NCBI RefSeq assembly: GCF_004684095.1
Contig: NZ_SRII01000007.1
Coordinates: forward strand, 1 to 64,000
From: Hymenobacter sp. UV11
GTDB lineage: Bacteria; Bacteroidota; Bacteroidia; Cytophagales; Hymenobacteraceae
Length of the DNA stretch: 64,000 bases
Direction of reading: 5' to 3'
Made by a program: the position numbers and the translations under genes. Positions within the stretch are counted from its first letter, which is position 1, and each line of letters begins with the position of its first letter. Under the pieces are notes generated by a model. The model was not told the origin of the DNA. It was given only the letters and a program-made list of their open reading frames with translations, and ran no database searches. This document shows positions 25,743 to 36,452 of the stretch, one piece after another.

Positions 25743-27707
25743 ATGATACGGATTTCCTCCTTTGATACATGGCGCGGCGCGCTCACCTTGGCGGCTGGCC
25801 TGCTGGCAGCCGCGCCCGCCGCCCAGGCGCAGGTGCGCCTGCCGCGCCTGGTCAGCAATGGTATGGTGTTGCAGCGTGAGGCGCCGGTACGCATCTGGGG
25901 CTGGGCCAAGGCGGGCGAGGCCGTGACCGTGGCCTTCCAGGGCAAAAGCTACCGCGCCACTACCGGCGCCGATGGCCAGTGGCACGTGGCCCTACCCCCC
26001 CTCAAAGCCGGTGGGCCCTACGAGATGACCATCGACGCCAGCAACCACGTGGTGCTAAAGGATGTGCTGGTGGGCGACGTGTGGTTTTGCGCGGGGCAGT
26101 CGAACATGGAGCTGCCCATGCGGCGCGTGCGCGACAAGTACCCGCAGGAAGTGGCCACGGCCAACAACCCGCGCATCCGGCAGTTTGACGTGCCGATGCG
26201 CTACGACTTCCGGGGCCCCAAGGCCGATGTGACGGGGGGGAACTGGGTGGCGGTGACACCCGAAACGATATTGAACTTCACGGCGGTGGGCTACTTCTTC
26301 GCCAAGGAAATCAACGCCAAGTACCAGGTGCCGGTGGGCCTGATAAAGGTGGCCGTGGGCGGCTCGCCCGCCGAGGCCTGGCTGAGCGCCGACGCGCTAA
26401 AGCAGTTTCCTAAATACGAGCAGCAAGTCGCGCCCTACCGCGACAGTGCGGCGGTAGTCGGCATTAAGCAGCGCGAGGGCGCCGCCGTGGGGGCCTGGTA
26501 TCAGCGCCTGCACCAGGCCGACCAGGGCGAGGCCCCCGGCCAGCCCAAGTGGAGTAGCGCCGGCTACGACGCCAGCGCCTGGCCCACCATGAATGTGCCC
26601 GGCTACTGGGCCGACCAAACGCCGCTGGGCATGGTAAACGGCGTGCTGTGGTTTCGCAAGGAAGTGGAAGTGCCCGCCGCCATGGCGGGCCAGGCCGGCC
26701 GCCTGGAGCTAGGCACGCTGGTCGATGCCGACTCGACCTACATCAACGGCCAACTGGTGGGTAGTACAGCCTACCAGTACCCGCCGCGCAAGTATGATTT
26801 TGGCCCTGGCATATTAAAAGCTGGCAAGAACGTGATTACGGTGCGCCTCATCAGCAACGGCGGGCGCGGCGGCTTTACCAAGGAGAAGACCTACCAGCTC
26901 ACGGCCGGCGGGCAGTCACTCGACCTGCGCGGCCCCTGGCAGTATAAGCTGGGCGCGACTACGCCGCCCACGCCGGGCACGACCACGTTTCAGTACCAGC
27001 CCGGTGGGCTGTATAATGGCCTAGTGGCCCCGGCGCTGCCCTACGCCCTCAAGGGCGTGCTGTGGTACCAGGGCGAGAGCAACGTGGGCCGCCCGGCCGA
27101 CTACTACGCCCTCACGTCGGGCATCGTCACCGACTGGCGCAAGCAATTTGCCCAGCCCAACCTGCCGTTTCTCTACGTGCAGCTGGCCAATATCAACGCC
27201 GCTAAAAAGGAGCCCGGCGAGAGCAACCAGGCCCTGGTGCGCGACGCCCAGCGCCGCCTGCTGGCCTTGCCCCACACCGGCATGGCCGTGATTTCGGACG
27301 TGGGCGAGTGGAACGACATCCACCCCCTCGACAAGCAGACCGTGGGCCACCGCCTGGCCCTGGCCGCCGAAAAGGTAGCCTACGGCGACGCCAAGGTGGT
27401 GGCCTCGGGGCCCCTCTACCAAACGATGAAAACTACCGGCAACCAGGCTACGCTCACATTTGGGGGGGTAGGGACCGGGCTGGTAGCCAAGGGCGGCGGG
27501 CCGGTGGAAGGCTTCACCGTGGCCGGGGCCGACCATAAGTTTGTGCCCGCCCAGGCCCGAATCGAGGGGGGTAGGGTAGTAGTGAGCAGCGAGCAGGTGG
27601 CAGCGCCCGTGGCCGTGCGCTACGGCTGGGCCGACAACCCTGAGGGGGCAAACCTGTACAACAAAGAAGGACTTCCCACCTCCACCTTCCGCACCGATGA
27701 CTTCTAA
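25743..27707 (+). CDS. SGNH-type acetylesterase (sialate O-acetylesterase family)
   Basis: This 654-residue exported esterase has a signal peptide ending near AAQAQ. The SGNH motifs are split by a large beta-rich insert (about residues 260-400, galactose-binding-like). Block I is FCAGQSNMELPM with the nucleophilic Ser, and WYQGESNVG is a later block. The catalytic His is expected in DIHPLDKQTVGHRLA. Family annotation says sialate esterase, but in a xylan locus it most plausibly removes acetyl groups from xylan. It starts 13 bases after the previous stop and overlaps the next gene by 11 bases, so translation is coupled. Confidence 0.85.
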   Translation: MIRISSFDTWRGALTLAAGLLAAAPAAQAQVRLPRLVSNGMVLQREAPVRIWGWAKAGEAVTVAFQGKSYRATTGADGQWHVALPPLKAGGPYEMTIDASNHVVLKDVLVGDVWFCAGQSNMELPMRRVRDKYPQEVATANNPRIRQFDVPMRYDFRGPKADVTGGNWVAVTPETILNFTAVGYFFAKEINAKYQVPVGLIKVAVGGSPAEAWLSADALKQFPKYEQQVAPYRDSAAVVGIKQREGAAVGAWYQRLHQADQGEAPGQPKWSSAGYDASAWPTMNVPGYWADQTPLGMVNGVLWFRKEVEVPAAMAGQAGRLELGTLVDADSTYINGQLVGSTAYQYPPRKYDFGPGILKAGKNVITVRLISNGGRGGFTKEKTYQLTAGGQSLDLRGPWQYKLGATTPPTPGTTTFQYQPGGLYNGLVAPALPYALKGVLWYQGESNVGRPADYYALTSGIVTDWRKQFAQPNLPFLYVQLANINAAKKEPGESNQALVRDAQRRLLALPHTGMAVISDVGEWNDIHPLDKQTVGHRLALAAEKVAYGDAKVVASGPLYQTMKTTGNQATLTFGGVGTGLVAKGGGPVEGFTVAGADHKFVPAQARIEGGRVVVSSEQVAAPVAVRYGWADNPEGANLYNKEGLPTSTFRTDDF

Positions 27708-29892
27708 ACTGCCTTTTCTGCTGCCCGGCGCGGCGCTGTGGGCACTGAGCTTCGCGGCCCAAGCCCAGACCACGCCCGTGTTCCGCGACGTGAAGCAGCC
27801 GCTGAGCGCGCGAGTGAATGACCTGATTAAGCAGCTTTCGCTGGAAGAAAAAGCCCAGCAGATGCTCGACCAGAGCCCGGCCATTGCGCGCCTGGGCATC
27901 CCGGCCTACAGCTGGTGGAACGAGGCGCTGCACGGCGTGGGCCGCTCGGCCCCGGCCACGGTGTTTCCGCAGGCCATCGGGCTGGGGGCCACGTTTGACG
28001 ACGGCCTGGCGCTGCGCGAAGCCACCGCCATCTCGGACGAGGCGCGGGCCGTGTACAACGCCGCCATCGCCAAAAACCACTACGTGAAGTACGGCGGCCT
28101 CACTTTCTGGACGCCCAACATCAACATCTTCCGCGACCCGCGCTGGGGTAGGGGCCAGGAAACCTATGGTGAAGACCCCATCCTGACCAGCCGCATGGGC
28201 GTGGCCTTTGTGCGCGGCTTGCAGGGCGACGACCCCAAGTACCTCAAGGTGGCGGCCTGCGCCAAGCACTACGCCGTGCACAGCGGCCCCGAGCGTCTGC
28301 GCCACGAGTTCAACGCCGAAGCCTCGCCCCAGGACCTGCGCGAAACGTATCTGCCCGCCTTCAAAGCCCTGGTGCAGGACGCGAAAGTGGAGGCCGTAAT
28401 GTGCGCCTACAACGCCACCAACGGCGAGCCCTGCTGCGGCAACGAGTTCCTGCTCGACCAGGTGCTGCGCAAGGAGTGGGGCTTTCGGGGCCACGTGGTG
28501 AGCGACTGCGGGGCCCTGGATGACCTTTATCAAGGCCACAAAACCGTCAAGACCAAGACCGAAGCCGCCGCGCTGGCCCTCTCGCGGGGGGTAGACCTGA
28601 ACTGCGGCGACACCTACACCAAGCTGCCTGAGGCCGTACGCCAGGGCCTGCTCAAGGAAACGCAGGTGGACAGCGCGCTGGCCATTTTGCTGCGCACGCG
28701 CTTCAAGCTGGGCTTGTTTGACGGGCCCAGCGCTACCCCCTACGACAAGCTCGGGCCGGAAGTGGTGAACAGCGCCGCCCACCGGGCCCTAGCCCGCGAG
28801 GTGGCCCTCAAGTCAGTGGTGCTGCTCAAAAACAATGGCGCGCTCCCACTGCGCCCCGACCTGGGCAAGTACTTCGTGACCGGCCCCAACGCCACCAGCG
28901 TGGAGGCGCTGCTCGGCAACTACTACGGTGTGAATGGCCAGATGAGCACCATCCTGGAAGGCCTGGTGAGCGCGGTGCAGCCCGGCAGCCAGATTGAGTA
29001 CAAGCAGGGCGCGCTGCTCGACCGGCCCAACATCAACCCCATCGACTGGACTACCGGCGAGGCCAAGCAGGCCGACGCCATCATCGTGGTGCTGGGCATC
29101 ACGGGTGTGCTGGAAGGGGAGGAGGGCGAGTCCATCGCCTCGGCCCACGCCGGCGACCACCTCGACTACGACCTGCCCCAGAATCAGATTGACTTTCTTA
29201 AAAAGCTGCGCCAGGGCAGCAAAACGCCCATTATCGCCGTCGTGACGGGGGGTAGCCCCATGAACCTGGCCCAGGTGCACGAGCTGGCCGATGCCGTGCT
29301 CCTGACCTGGTACCCCGGCGAGGAAGGCGGCAACGCCGTGGCCGACCTGGTATTTGGCAAGGCCTCGCCCTCGGGCAAGCTGCCCGTTACGTTCCCCAAG
29401 AGCCTGGCCCAGCTGCCCGCCTACGAAAGCTACGCCATGGCCGGCCGCACCTACCGCTACCTCGCCGCCGAGCCCATGTACCCCTTCGGCTTCGGCCTCA
29501 GCTACGGCAAGTTTGGCTACTCAAACCTGAAGTTTGCTAAGGCAAAAATCGGGAAGCAGGAGTCGGCCGAAGTCACGGCAACCGTCACCAACAGCGGCCC
29601 CGTAGCCGCCGACGAGGTGGTGCAGCTCTACCTCACACACCCGCCCAAGGCCGGCGCCCAAACGCCGCTGTTTGCCCTCAAGAACTTCCAGCGCGTCACA
29701 CTGCAGCCGGGGGGTAGCACGCAGGTGAAATTCACCCTCACGCTCGCGCAGCTGGCCCTCATTGGCAAAGATGGCGCCGCCTACGCCCCGCGCGGCCCGG
29801 TCACGGTGTACGTGGGCGGCTCCCTGCCCTCGGCCCGCAGCCTGGCGCTGGGCGCGGCCAGGCCGGCGTCGGCGCTACTGACCATCAAATAA
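27697..29892 (+). CDS. GH3 glycosidase, probable beta-xylosidase
   Basis: This is a 731-residue exported GH3 enzyme (signal peptide ending near FAAQAQ). It is of the plant BXL-like subgroup: YSWWNEALHGVG, PNINIFRDPRWGRGQETYGEDP, KHYAVHSGPE, and the nucleophile Asp in VVSDCGALDD. A fibronectin III-like domain closes the protein (about 620-725). That subgroup contains beta-xylosidases and alpha-arabinofuranosidases, which suits the neighbouring xyl genes. It overlaps the esterase gene by 11 bases. A second GH3 in the locus (39116-41797) differs by carrying a PA14 insert. Confidence 0.92.
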   Translation: MTSKLPFLLPGAALWALSFAAQAQTTPVFRDVKQPLSARVNDLIKQLSLEEKAQQMLDQSPAIARLGIPAYSWWNEALHGVGRSAPATVFPQAIGLGATFDDGLALREATAISDEARAVYNAAIAKNHYVKYGGLTFWTPNINIFRDPRWGRGQETYGEDPILTSRMGVAFVRGLQGDDPKYLKVAACAKHYAVHSGPERLRHEFNAEASPQDLRETYLPAFKALVQDAKVEAVMCAYNATNGEPCCGNEFLLDQVLRKEWGFRGHVVSDCGALDDLYQGHKTVKTKTEAAALALSRGVDLNCGDTYTKLPEAVRQGLLKETQVDSALAILLRTRFKLGLFDGPSATPYDKLGPEVVNSAAHRALAREVALKSVVLLKNNGALPLRPDLGKYFVTGPNATSVEALLGNYYGVNGQMSTILEGLVSAVQPGSQIEYKQGALLDRPNINPIDWTTGEAKQADAIIVVLGITGVLEGEEGESIASAHAGDHLDYDLPQNQIDFLKKLRQGSKTPIIAVVTGGSPMNLAQVHELADAVLLTWYPGEEGGNAVADLVFGKASPSGKLPVTFPKSLAQLPAYESYAMAGRTYRYLAAEPMYPFGFGLSYGKFGYSNLKFAKAKIGKQESAEVTATVTNSGPVAADEVVQLYLTHPPKAGAQTPLFALKNFQRVTLQPGGSTQVKFTLTLAQLALIGKDGAAYAPRGPVTVYVGGSLPSARSLALGAARPASALLTIK

Positions 29893-29941
29893 TTATGAAA
29901 AGTGAAACTCATAATTCATAACTTATAACTCATAATTAAAA

Positions 29942-31447
29942 ATGAAATATCTTCTCGGCTACGACATCGGTAGCTCTTCCATCAAAGCCTCCTTGCTCGA
30001 CATCGCCACCGGGCGCTGCGTGGCCGCCGCCACCTCGCCCGGCACCGAGATGGAGATGGCCGTGCCCCAGCCCGGCTGGGCCGAGCAGCGCCCCGAGCGC
30101 TGGTGGCAGGAAGTCATCAACGCCACCAAAAAGCTGCAAGCCAGCTACGGCTTCGACGCCACGCTGCTGGCCGGCATCGGCATCACCTACCAGATGCACG
30201 GCCTCGTGCTGCTCGACAAAGAGGGCCACGTGCTGCGCCCCGCCATTATCTGGTGCGACAGCCGGGCCGTGGAAATCGGCAACGACGCCTTTGCCGGGCT
30301 GGGCGAGGAGTTTTGCCTGCAGAATTTCCTGAACTCGCCGGGCAATTTCACGGCCTCCAAGCTGAAGTGGGTGCGCGAAAACGAGCCGGAGATTTACGCC
30401 CAGATTCACAAGATTCAGCTGCCCGGCGACTACCTGGCCTACCAGCTCACGGGCCAGATGCAAACCACCGTTTCGGGCTTGTCGGAGGGCGTGTTCTGGA
30501 ATTTCAAGCGGCAGGCCATTGCCCAGGAATTGCTGGACTACTACGGTATCAGCGCCGACTTGCTGCCCGAGGTGGTTGATACGTTCTCGGTGCAGGGCCA
30601 CCTTACGGCCGAGGCGGCTCAGGTACTGGGCCTGGCGGCCGGCACGCCCATCAGCTACCGCGCCGGCGACCAGCCCAACAATGCCTTCTCGCTCAATGTA
30701 TTGAACGCGGGTGAAGTGGCTGCCACGGGCGGCACCAGCGGCGTAGTCTACGGCATCAACGAAACCACTACGGCCGACCCGCGCTCGCGCGTCAACTCGT
30801 TTGTGCACGTCAACAGCACCCCCGAGCAGCCCAAAAACGGCGTGCTGATGTGCCTCAACGGCACCGGCATCCTCAACAGCTGGCTGCGCAAAACCGTGGG
30901 CAACCTGCCCTACGAGCAGATGAATGCGCTGGCCGCTCAGGCGCCCGTCGGGGCCGAGGGCCTGCTATTTTTGCCTTTTGGCAACGGCGCCGAGCGCATC
31001 CTCGAAAACCGGCCCGCCGCCGCCAGCCTCCACGGCTTGCAGTTCAACATCCATGGTCAGTCGCACCTCATCCGGGCCGCGCAGGAAGGCATCGTGTATG
31101 CCCTTAACTACGGCATGGACATCATGCGCGCCTCGGGCGTGCAGGTACAGAAAGTGCGCGCCGGCCACGCCAACATGTTCCTGAGCCCCGTATTCCGCGA
31201 GGCCTTCGTGAACTGCGGCAACGTGACGCTGGAGCTTTATGACACCGACGCGGCCCAGGGCGCGGCGCGCGGCGCGGGCATGGGAGCCGGCATCTACGCC
31301 AGCCCGAAGGAGGCCTTTAATGGCCTGGTCCTCATTAACACCGTAGAGCCTACCCCCTCCTTGCAAGCCCAATATCAGCAAACCTACAGCGACTGGCAGA
31401 CCCTGCTGGCCCGCGAAACCCGGCCGGCGGAATTGCTGCTGGCATAA
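29942..31447 (+). CDS. xylB: Xylulokinase
   Basis: This 501-residue FGGY carbohydrate kinase phosphorylates D-xylulose. The N-terminal phosphate-binding segment is [14 protein letters not shown]. Substrate-region motifs [10 protein letters not shown] and WCDSRA follow, and the second ATPase half shows [17 protein letters not shown] and [11 protein letters not shown]. It starts 49 bases after the GH3 stop in an AT-rich spacer with several near-repeats of CATAA, where its own promoter may lie. It is followed after 38 bases by xylA. Confidence 0.95.
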   Translation: MKYLLGYDIGSSSIKASLLDIATGRCVAAATSPGTEMEMAVPQPGWAEQRPERWWQEVINATKKLQASYGFDATLLAGIGITYQMHGLVLLDKEGHVLRPAIIWCDSRAVEIGNDAFAGLGEEFCLQNFLNSPGNFTASKLKWVRENEPEIYAQIHKIQLPGDYLAYQLTGQMQTTVSGLSEGVFWNFKRQAIAQELLDYYGISADLLPEVVDTFSVQGHLTAEAAQVLGLAAGTPISYRAGDQPNNAFSLNVLNAGEVAATGGTSGVVYGINETTTADPRSRVNSFVHVNSTPEQPKNGVLMCLNGTGILNSWLRKTVGNLPYEQMNALAAQAPVGAEGLLFLPFGNGAERILENRPAAASLHGLQFNIHGQSHLIRAAQEGIVYALNYGMDIMRASGVQVQKVRAGHANMFLSPVFREAFVNCGNVTLELYDTDAAQGAARGAGMGAGIYASPKEAFNGLVLINTVEPTPSLQAQYQQTYSDWQTLLARETRPAELLLA

Positions 31448-31485
31448 AACTAATCACTTCTAAAATTCCCCATTTCTCCATTCCC

Positions 31486-32802
31486 ATGGCAACCTCCGAA
31501 TATTTCAAAGGCATCGACAAGATTAAGTACGAAGGCCGCGAATCTGATAACCACCTGGCTTTTAAGTGGTACGACGAAAACCGCATGGTAGCGGGCAAGT
31601 CCATGAAGGACCACCTGCGCTTCGCCACGGCCTACTGGCACACGTTTGTGGGCACCGGCGGCGACCCGTTTGGCCCTGGCACCAAAAACTTTGCCTGGGA
31701 CAGCAAGGGCGACATCTTGGGCCGCGCCAAAGACAAGGCCGACGCGGCGTTTGAGTTCTTCACCAAACTCGGCACGCCCTACTACTGCTTCCACGATATC
31801 GACTTGGTAGACGAAGGTTCGTCGCTGAGCGAGTACGAGAGCAACCTGGCGGCCATTGTGGACTACGCCAAGCAGAAGCAGCAGGAAACCGGCGTGAAGC
31901 TGCTGTGGGGCACGGCCAACGTGTTCTCGAACCCGCGCTACATGAACGGCGCCAGCACCAACCCCGACTTCCAGGTGGTGGCCTATGCTGCTACCCAGGT
32001 GAAAAACGCCATTGACGCCACCATCGCGCTGGGCGGCGAGGGCTACACCTTCTGGGGTGGCCGCGAGGGCTATATGACCCTGCTCAACACGGATATGAAG
32101 CGCGAGCAGGCGCATCTGGGCCAGTTCTTAAGCATCGCCCGCGACTATGCCCGCAAGCAGGGCTTCACCGGCAAGTTCTTCATCGAGCCCAAGCCAGCCG
32201 AGCCTACTAAGCACCAGTACGACTTCGACGCGGCCACCGTCATCGGTTTCCTGCGGGAGCATGGCCTGGAGAACGACTTCATGCTGAACCTGGAAGTGAA
32301 CCACGCCACGCTGGCCGGCCACACCTTCCAGCATGAACTGCAAGTAGCCGCCGATGCCAACCTGCTCGGCAGCATCGACGCCAACCGCGGCGACAACCAG
32401 AACGGTTGGGACACCGACCAGTTTCCGAACAACCTGAATGAGCTGACCGAGTCGATGCTCATTATCCTGGAGCACGGCGGCATCACGCCGGGCGGCATCA
32501 ACTTCGACGCCAAAACGCGCCGCAACTCGACCGACCTGGAGGACATTTTCGTGGCCCACATCGCTGGTATGGACACCTTCGCCCGCGCCCTCGTTACGGC
32601 CGATGCCATCCTGGAGAAGTCGGCTTACAAGAAGTTCCGCACCGACCGCTACGCTTCGTTCGACTCGGGCAAAGGCGCCGAGTTTGCCAAGGGTGGCCTC
32701 ACGCTGGAAGACCTGCGCAAAATCGCGCACGAATCGGGCGAGCCTACCCCCCGCAGCGGCAAGCAAGAGTGGTTGGAGAGCATTATTAATCAATACATCT
32801 AG
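31486..32802 (+). CDS. xylA: Xylose isomerase
   Basis: This 438-residue TIM-barrel metalloenzyme converts D-xylose to D-xylulose. It belongs to the longer, class II form, as judged by the N-terminal extension. Visible active-site segments are [11 protein letters not shown] (catalytic His), [25 protein letters not shown] (metal Glu and Lys), [10 protein letters not shown], and [17 protein letters not shown]. It lies between xylB and transketolase and would act on xylose released by the GH3 enzymes. Confidence 0.97.
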   Translation: MATSEYFKGIDKIKYEGRESDNHLAFKWYDENRMVAGKSMKDHLRFATAYWHTFVGTGGDPFGPGTKNFAWDSKGDILGRAKDKADAAFEFFTKLGTPYYCFHDIDLVDEGSSLSEYESNLAAIVDYAKQKQQETGVKLLWGTANVFSNPRYMNGASTNPDFQVVAYAATQVKNAIDATIALGGEGYTFWGGREGYMTLLNTDMKREQAHLGQFLSIARDYARKQGFTGKFFIEPKPAEPTKHQYDFDAATVIGFLREHGLENDFMLNLEVNHATLAGHTFQHELQVAADANLLGSIDANRGDNQNGWDTDQFPNNLNELTESMLIILEHGGITPGGINFDAKTRRNSTDLEDIFVAHIAGMDTFARALVTADAILEKSAYKKFRTDRYASFDSGKGAEFAKGGLTLEDLRKIAHESGEPTPRSGKQEWLESIINQYI

Positions 32803-32879
32803 CGAAAAAATCGTGCAGGAGCGCGGGGCGGCCGTTCGCGTCGCGTTCCTTTGCGCTACCAATCATTTTCGCTTCAACC

Positions 32880-34949
32880 ATGAGCAACCCCCAAGTTTCG
32901 ATTGACGAGCTGAGCGTCAACACCATCCGCCTGCTGTCGGTAGATATGGTGCAGAAGGCTAATTCGGGTCACCCCGGCCTACCCCTCGGCGCCGCCCCAA
33001 TGGCCTACGTGCTGTGGTCGCGCTTCCTACGCTTCAACCCTCAGGACCCGAAGTGGCCTAACCGTGACCGCTTTGTACTGTCGGCGGGCCACGGTTCAGC
33101 GCTGTTGTACAGCTTGTTGCACCTCTACGGCTACGACATGACCATCGACGACCTGAAGAACTTCCGGCAGATGGATTCCAAGACGCCGGGCCACCCTGAG
33201 TCACACATCACGCCCGGCGTGGAGGTGACGACCGGCCCACTCGGCCAGGGCTTCGCCAATGGCCTGGGTATGGCCATGGCGGAAGCGCACCTCGGTGCGG
33301 TGTACAACAAGGAGGGCCACGCGCCGGTGCAGGACCACTACACTTACGTGCTGGTGAGCGACGGCGACCTGATGGAAGGCATCGCCTCGGAGGCGGCTTC
33401 ACTGGCCGGCCACTTGCAGCTGAGCAAGATGATTTATCTCTACGATGATAATAACATCTCGCTCGACGGGCCTACCAGCTTGACTTACACCGAGAATCCG
33501 ATGAAGCGCTTCGATGCCTACTACTGGCACACGCAGCACGTACCGGACGGCAACGACCTCGACGCCATCGAAAATGCCATCAAGGTGGCGCAGACGGTGA
33601 CGGACCGGCCCTCGATTATTGCGGTGCGCACCATCATCGGCTTCGGCTCGCCGCTGGCCGGCACCAGCAAGTCGCACGGCTCCCCGCTGGGCCCCGATAA
33701 TGTGAAGGTCACCAAGAAGTTCTACGGCTTCGACCCCGAGCAGAGCTTTCAGGTGCCCGCCGAAGTGTACGAGCACCTCAAGCAGCCCGGCCAGAAGGGC
33801 GCCGAGCTGCAAAAGCAGTGGGATGCCGACTTCGCCACCTATGCCGAAGCTTTTAAGGACGAGGCCGCTATGTTCAAGCTGTCCTTCGACGGTCAGCTGC
33901 CCGAAGGCTGGGACAAGGACCTACCAACCTACACGCCCGCCGATGGCGAGCTGGCTACCCGCCAGGCATCGGGCAAAGCCCTGGACGCCATCAAGAAATC
34001 GGTGCCGTTTATGTTCGGCGGCTCGGCTGATTTGGCCTCGTCGAACGAGATGGATAAGTCGGGCAGCGACAGTTTCCAGCCCGCGCACCTGGCCAACCGC
34101 AACGTATGGTGGGGCGTGCGCGAGCACGCCATGGGCGCGGCCATGAACGGCATTGCCCACCACGGCGGCCTGCGTACCTACGGCGGTACCTTCCTCACGT
34201 TCAGCGACTACATGCGGGCGGCCATCCGCCTCACGGCCCTGGCCGAGAGCACGGCCACGTTTGTATTCACCCACGACAGCATTGGCTTGGGCGAAGATGG
34301 CCCTACCCACCAGCCGGTGGAGCAAGTGCTGGCCCTGCGCACCATCCCCAACATTGTGGTGCTGCGCCCCGCCGACGCCAACGAAAGCACCGAGGCCTGG
34401 CGCATCGCCATGACCACGCCCAAGTCGCCGGTCGTGCTCATCTTCTCGCGCCAGAAATTGCCGATTCTGGACCAGACCAAGCTGGGCTCGGCCCGCGAAG
34501 GCGTGGCCAAGGGTGCCTACATTTTGAGCGAGGCCGACGGCGGCCAGCCCGAGTTCATCCTCATTGCCACCGGCTCGGAAGTGAAGCTGGCGATGGGCGC
34601 GCAAGTGGAGCTGCAACAGGCCGGTACGCCTACCCGCGTGGTGAGCATGCCGAGCTGGGAGCTGTTTGAGCACCAGGATAAAGCCTACCGCGAAAAAGTG
34701 CTGCCGCCTACCGTGCGCAAGCGCCTGGCCATTGAGGCCGGCTCGCCCATCGGCTGGCATAAGTACACTACTGACGAAGGCGGCATCATTGCCATGAACC
34801 GCTTTGGCGAGTCGGCCCCGGCCGAGGAGCTGTTCGAAAAGTTCGGCTTCACGGTGGAGAACGTGGTGAAGCGCGCCCAGGGTGTGCTCGCCGGCCACCC
34901 CGAAGACCCGGCAACGGAGAAAAAGGAAGTAGTAGCCAAGGGCAACTAA
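32880..34949 (+). CDS. tkt: Transketolase
   Basis: This 689-residue thiamine-diphosphate enzyme of the non-oxidative pentose phosphate pathway links xylulose 5-phosphate to glycolysis. The first half shows [11 protein letters not shown] and the ThDP-binding [12 protein letters not shown]...DDNN. The middle contains GSADLASSN and [14 protein letters not shown], and the pyrimidine domain shows [18 protein letters not shown]. Its presence directly after xylA suggests an extra, substrate-induced copy. A TTCCTTTG box at 32846-32853 (two mismatches to TAnnTTTG) lies 26 bases before the start. Confidence 0.96.
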   Translation: MSNPQVSIDELSVNTIRLLSVDMVQKANSGHPGLPLGAAPMAYVLWSRFLRFNPQDPKWPNRDRFVLSAGHGSALLYSLLHLYGYDMTIDDLKNFRQMDSKTPGHPESHITPGVEVTTGPLGQGFANGLGMAMAEAHLGAVYNKEGHAPVQDHYTYVLVSDGDLMEGIASEAASLAGHLQLSKMIYLYDDNNISLDGPTSLTYTENPMKRFDAYYWHTQHVPDGNDLDAIENAIKVAQTVTDRPSIIAVRTIIGFGSPLAGTSKSHGSPLGPDNVKVTKKFYGFDPEQSFQVPAEVYEHLKQPGQKGAELQKQWDADFATYAEAFKDEAAMFKLSFDGQLPEGWDKDLPTYTPADGELATRQASGKALDAIKKSVPFMFGGSADLASSNEMDKSGSDSFQPAHLANRNVWWGVREHAMGAAMNGIAHHGGLRTYGGTFLTFSDYMRAAIRLTALAESTATFVFTHDSIGLGEDGPTHQPVEQVLALRTIPNIVVLRPADANESTEAWRIAMTTPKSPVVLIFSRQKLPILDQTKLGSAREGVAKGAYILSEADGGQPEFILIATGSEVKLAMGAQVELQQAGTPTRVVSMPSWELFEHQDKAYREKVLPPTVRKRLAIEAGSPIGWHKYTTDEGGIIAMNRFGESAPAEELFEKFGFTVENVVKRAQGVLAGHPEDPATEKKEVVAKGN

Positions 34950-34957
34950 GCGGCGCG

Positions 34958-35032
34958 TTGCGGGTGGCCGGGAATCGGCTGCCGGGCGCGTCGCAAATGC
35001 GGCCCTGCATTTCGATAACTGACCACCCGCAA
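34958..35032. repeat. Inverted repeat after transketolase gene
   Basis: TTGCGGGTGG (34958-34967) and CCACCCGCAA (35023-35032) form a perfect 10-bp stem around a GC-rich 55-base loop with smaller self-pairings. The gap 34950-35279 (330 bases) otherwise holds the terminators at about 35118-35212 and no convincing gene. Confidence 0.45.
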
Positions 35033-35145
35033 TCCACTCCGTTCGTGTCCGAAAACCTGATTTTTCGGCGGCCTGCTGGCCGCCGCCACTGGCTGAACCT
35101 TGCCGAAAGATCCCTATTTGAGCGGCTGAGCCGGCTCTTTTTACT

Positions 35146-35212
35146 ATGCCCGTAGCTGGGCTGGCTTGCTGCCCTGTAGGGCTGGCGGCCAGCTCAGCTA
35201 CGGGCATTTTTG
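35146..35212 (+). terminator. Rho-independent terminator before the GH10 gene
   Basis: ATGCCCGTAGCTG (35146-35158) pairs perfectly with 35195-35207 and is followed by TTTTTG. A smaller GC hairpin with its own T-run (about 35118-35142) precedes it. This should separate the tkt transcript from the xylanase gene. Confidence 0.75.
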
Positions 35213-35279
35213 TGCGCTTGACAGCCGAGAGGGGGTAGGGCGCGGAAGTAATAAAGAAGTTGTTAAACACGTCAGACTT

Positions 35280-36365
35280 ATGAAAATTAACCTGTATGGC
35301 TGCGCCCTGGCCGGCTTGCTGGGTGCAGCGGCCCTCACTAGCAGCCAGCGCCCGCCCGCCGAAAAAGGCCTCAAAGACTACTACAAAAGCTACTTTCCCA
35401 TTGGGGTGGCAGTGTCGCCGCGGGCCTTGCAAAATCCGGCCGAAGTAGCGCTTATCCTCCAGCAGTTCAACAGCCTCACGCCGGAGAACGACATGAAGAT
35501 GGGCCCCATCCACCCCGAAGAAAACCGCTATAACTGGGGACCCGCCGATGCCATCGTGGACTTTGCCCAGGCCCACCACCTCAAGGTGCGCGGCCACAAC
35601 CTGTGCTGGCACGAGCAGACGCCCAAGTGGATTTTTAAAAACGCCGACGGTAGCCAGGTGAGCAAAGCGGTGCTGCTCAAGCGCCTGCACGACCACATCG
35701 ACGCGGTAGTGAAGCGCTACAAGGGCAAAATCTACGCCTGGGACGTAGTGAACGAGGCCATTGCCGACAACCCCAACGAATTTTTGCGCGACTCGGACTG
35801 GTATAAAATCTGCGGCGAGGACTTCATTGCAGAGGCCTTCCGCTACGCCCACGCGGCCGACCCCAAGGCCGTACTTTTCTACAACGACTACAATACCGAG
35901 CGGCCCGAGAAGATGGAGCGCATCTATAAGCTGCTGAAGAAGTTGAAGGATACCCACGTGCCCATCGACGCGGTGGGCCTGCAGGGGCACTGGTCGCTGG
36001 TGGAGCCCACCGAGCAGGAGCTGCGCACCACCATCGAGCGCTTTGGCTCGCTGGGGCTGAAGGTGCAGGTGACGGAACTCGACGTGTCGGTGTATCCTTG
36101 GGAGAAGGACCGCCGCGCCAAGCGCCCCGACGAGTCAGACGCCTACACGCCCGAGATGCAGACCAAGCAGGCGGCGCAGTACGCCATGTTTTTCAAGGTG
36201 TTTCGCGACGAGGCTAAGTACATGACGGGCATTACGTTCTGGAATATCTCCGACCATTACTCGTGGCTTGATACCTACCCCGTGGCGGGCCGCAAAAACC
36301 ACCCGCTGCTGTTCGACGAGCAGTTTAAGCCCAAGCCGGCTTACTACGAAGTAGTGAAGTTTTAA
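35280..36365 (+). CDS. GH10 endo-1,4-beta-xylanase
   Basis: This 361-residue enzyme cuts the xylan backbone. A signal peptide covers the first 22 or so residues (ends near TSSQR; no lipobox). The catalytic barrel shows TPENDMKMGPI, RGHNLCWHEQTP, the acid/base E159 (DVVNEAIAD) and the nucleophile E266 (QVTELDVS). It ends soon after the barrel, so there is no carbohydrate-binding module. The ATG at 35280 is chosen over the longer open frame because the signal starts there and a terminator lies upstream. Confidence 0.95.
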   Translation: MKINLYGCALAGLLGAAALTSSQRPPAEKGLKDYYKSYFPIGVAVSPRALQNPAEVALILQQFNSLTPENDMKMGPIHPEENRYNWGPADAIVDFAQAHHLKVRGHNLCWHEQTPKWIFKNADGSQVSKAVLLKRLHDHIDAVVKRYKGKIYAWDVVNEAIADNPNEFLRDSDWYKICGEDFIAEAFRYAHAADPKAVLFYNDYNTERPEKMERIYKLLKKLKDTHVPIDAVGLQGHWSLVEPTEQELRTTIERFGSLGLKVQVTELDVSVYPWEKDRRAKRPDESDAYTPEMQTKQAAQYAMFFKVFRDEAKYMTGITFWNISDHYSWLDTYPVAGRKNHPLLFDEQFKPKPAYYEVVKF

Positions 36366-36452
36366 TACCCTGACGGCCGCTCCCGGCTCCGGCTTCCTAC
36401 CCTCCATTCGGGAGAGGGTTGGAACTGGGAGCTGCCCTTAAACAGTACTCCT

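Noticed and set aside
34958..35155. A 65-codon ORF between tkt and the GH10 gene
   Set aside because: It overlaps an inverted repeat and a terminator and has no protein-like features.
33921..35990. A 689-codon open frame on the minus strand across tkt and the GH10 gene
   Set aside because: It is antisense to two certain genes, has low-complexity Gly/Ala/Arg/His-rich composition and matches no family. GC-rich codon bias opens such frames.
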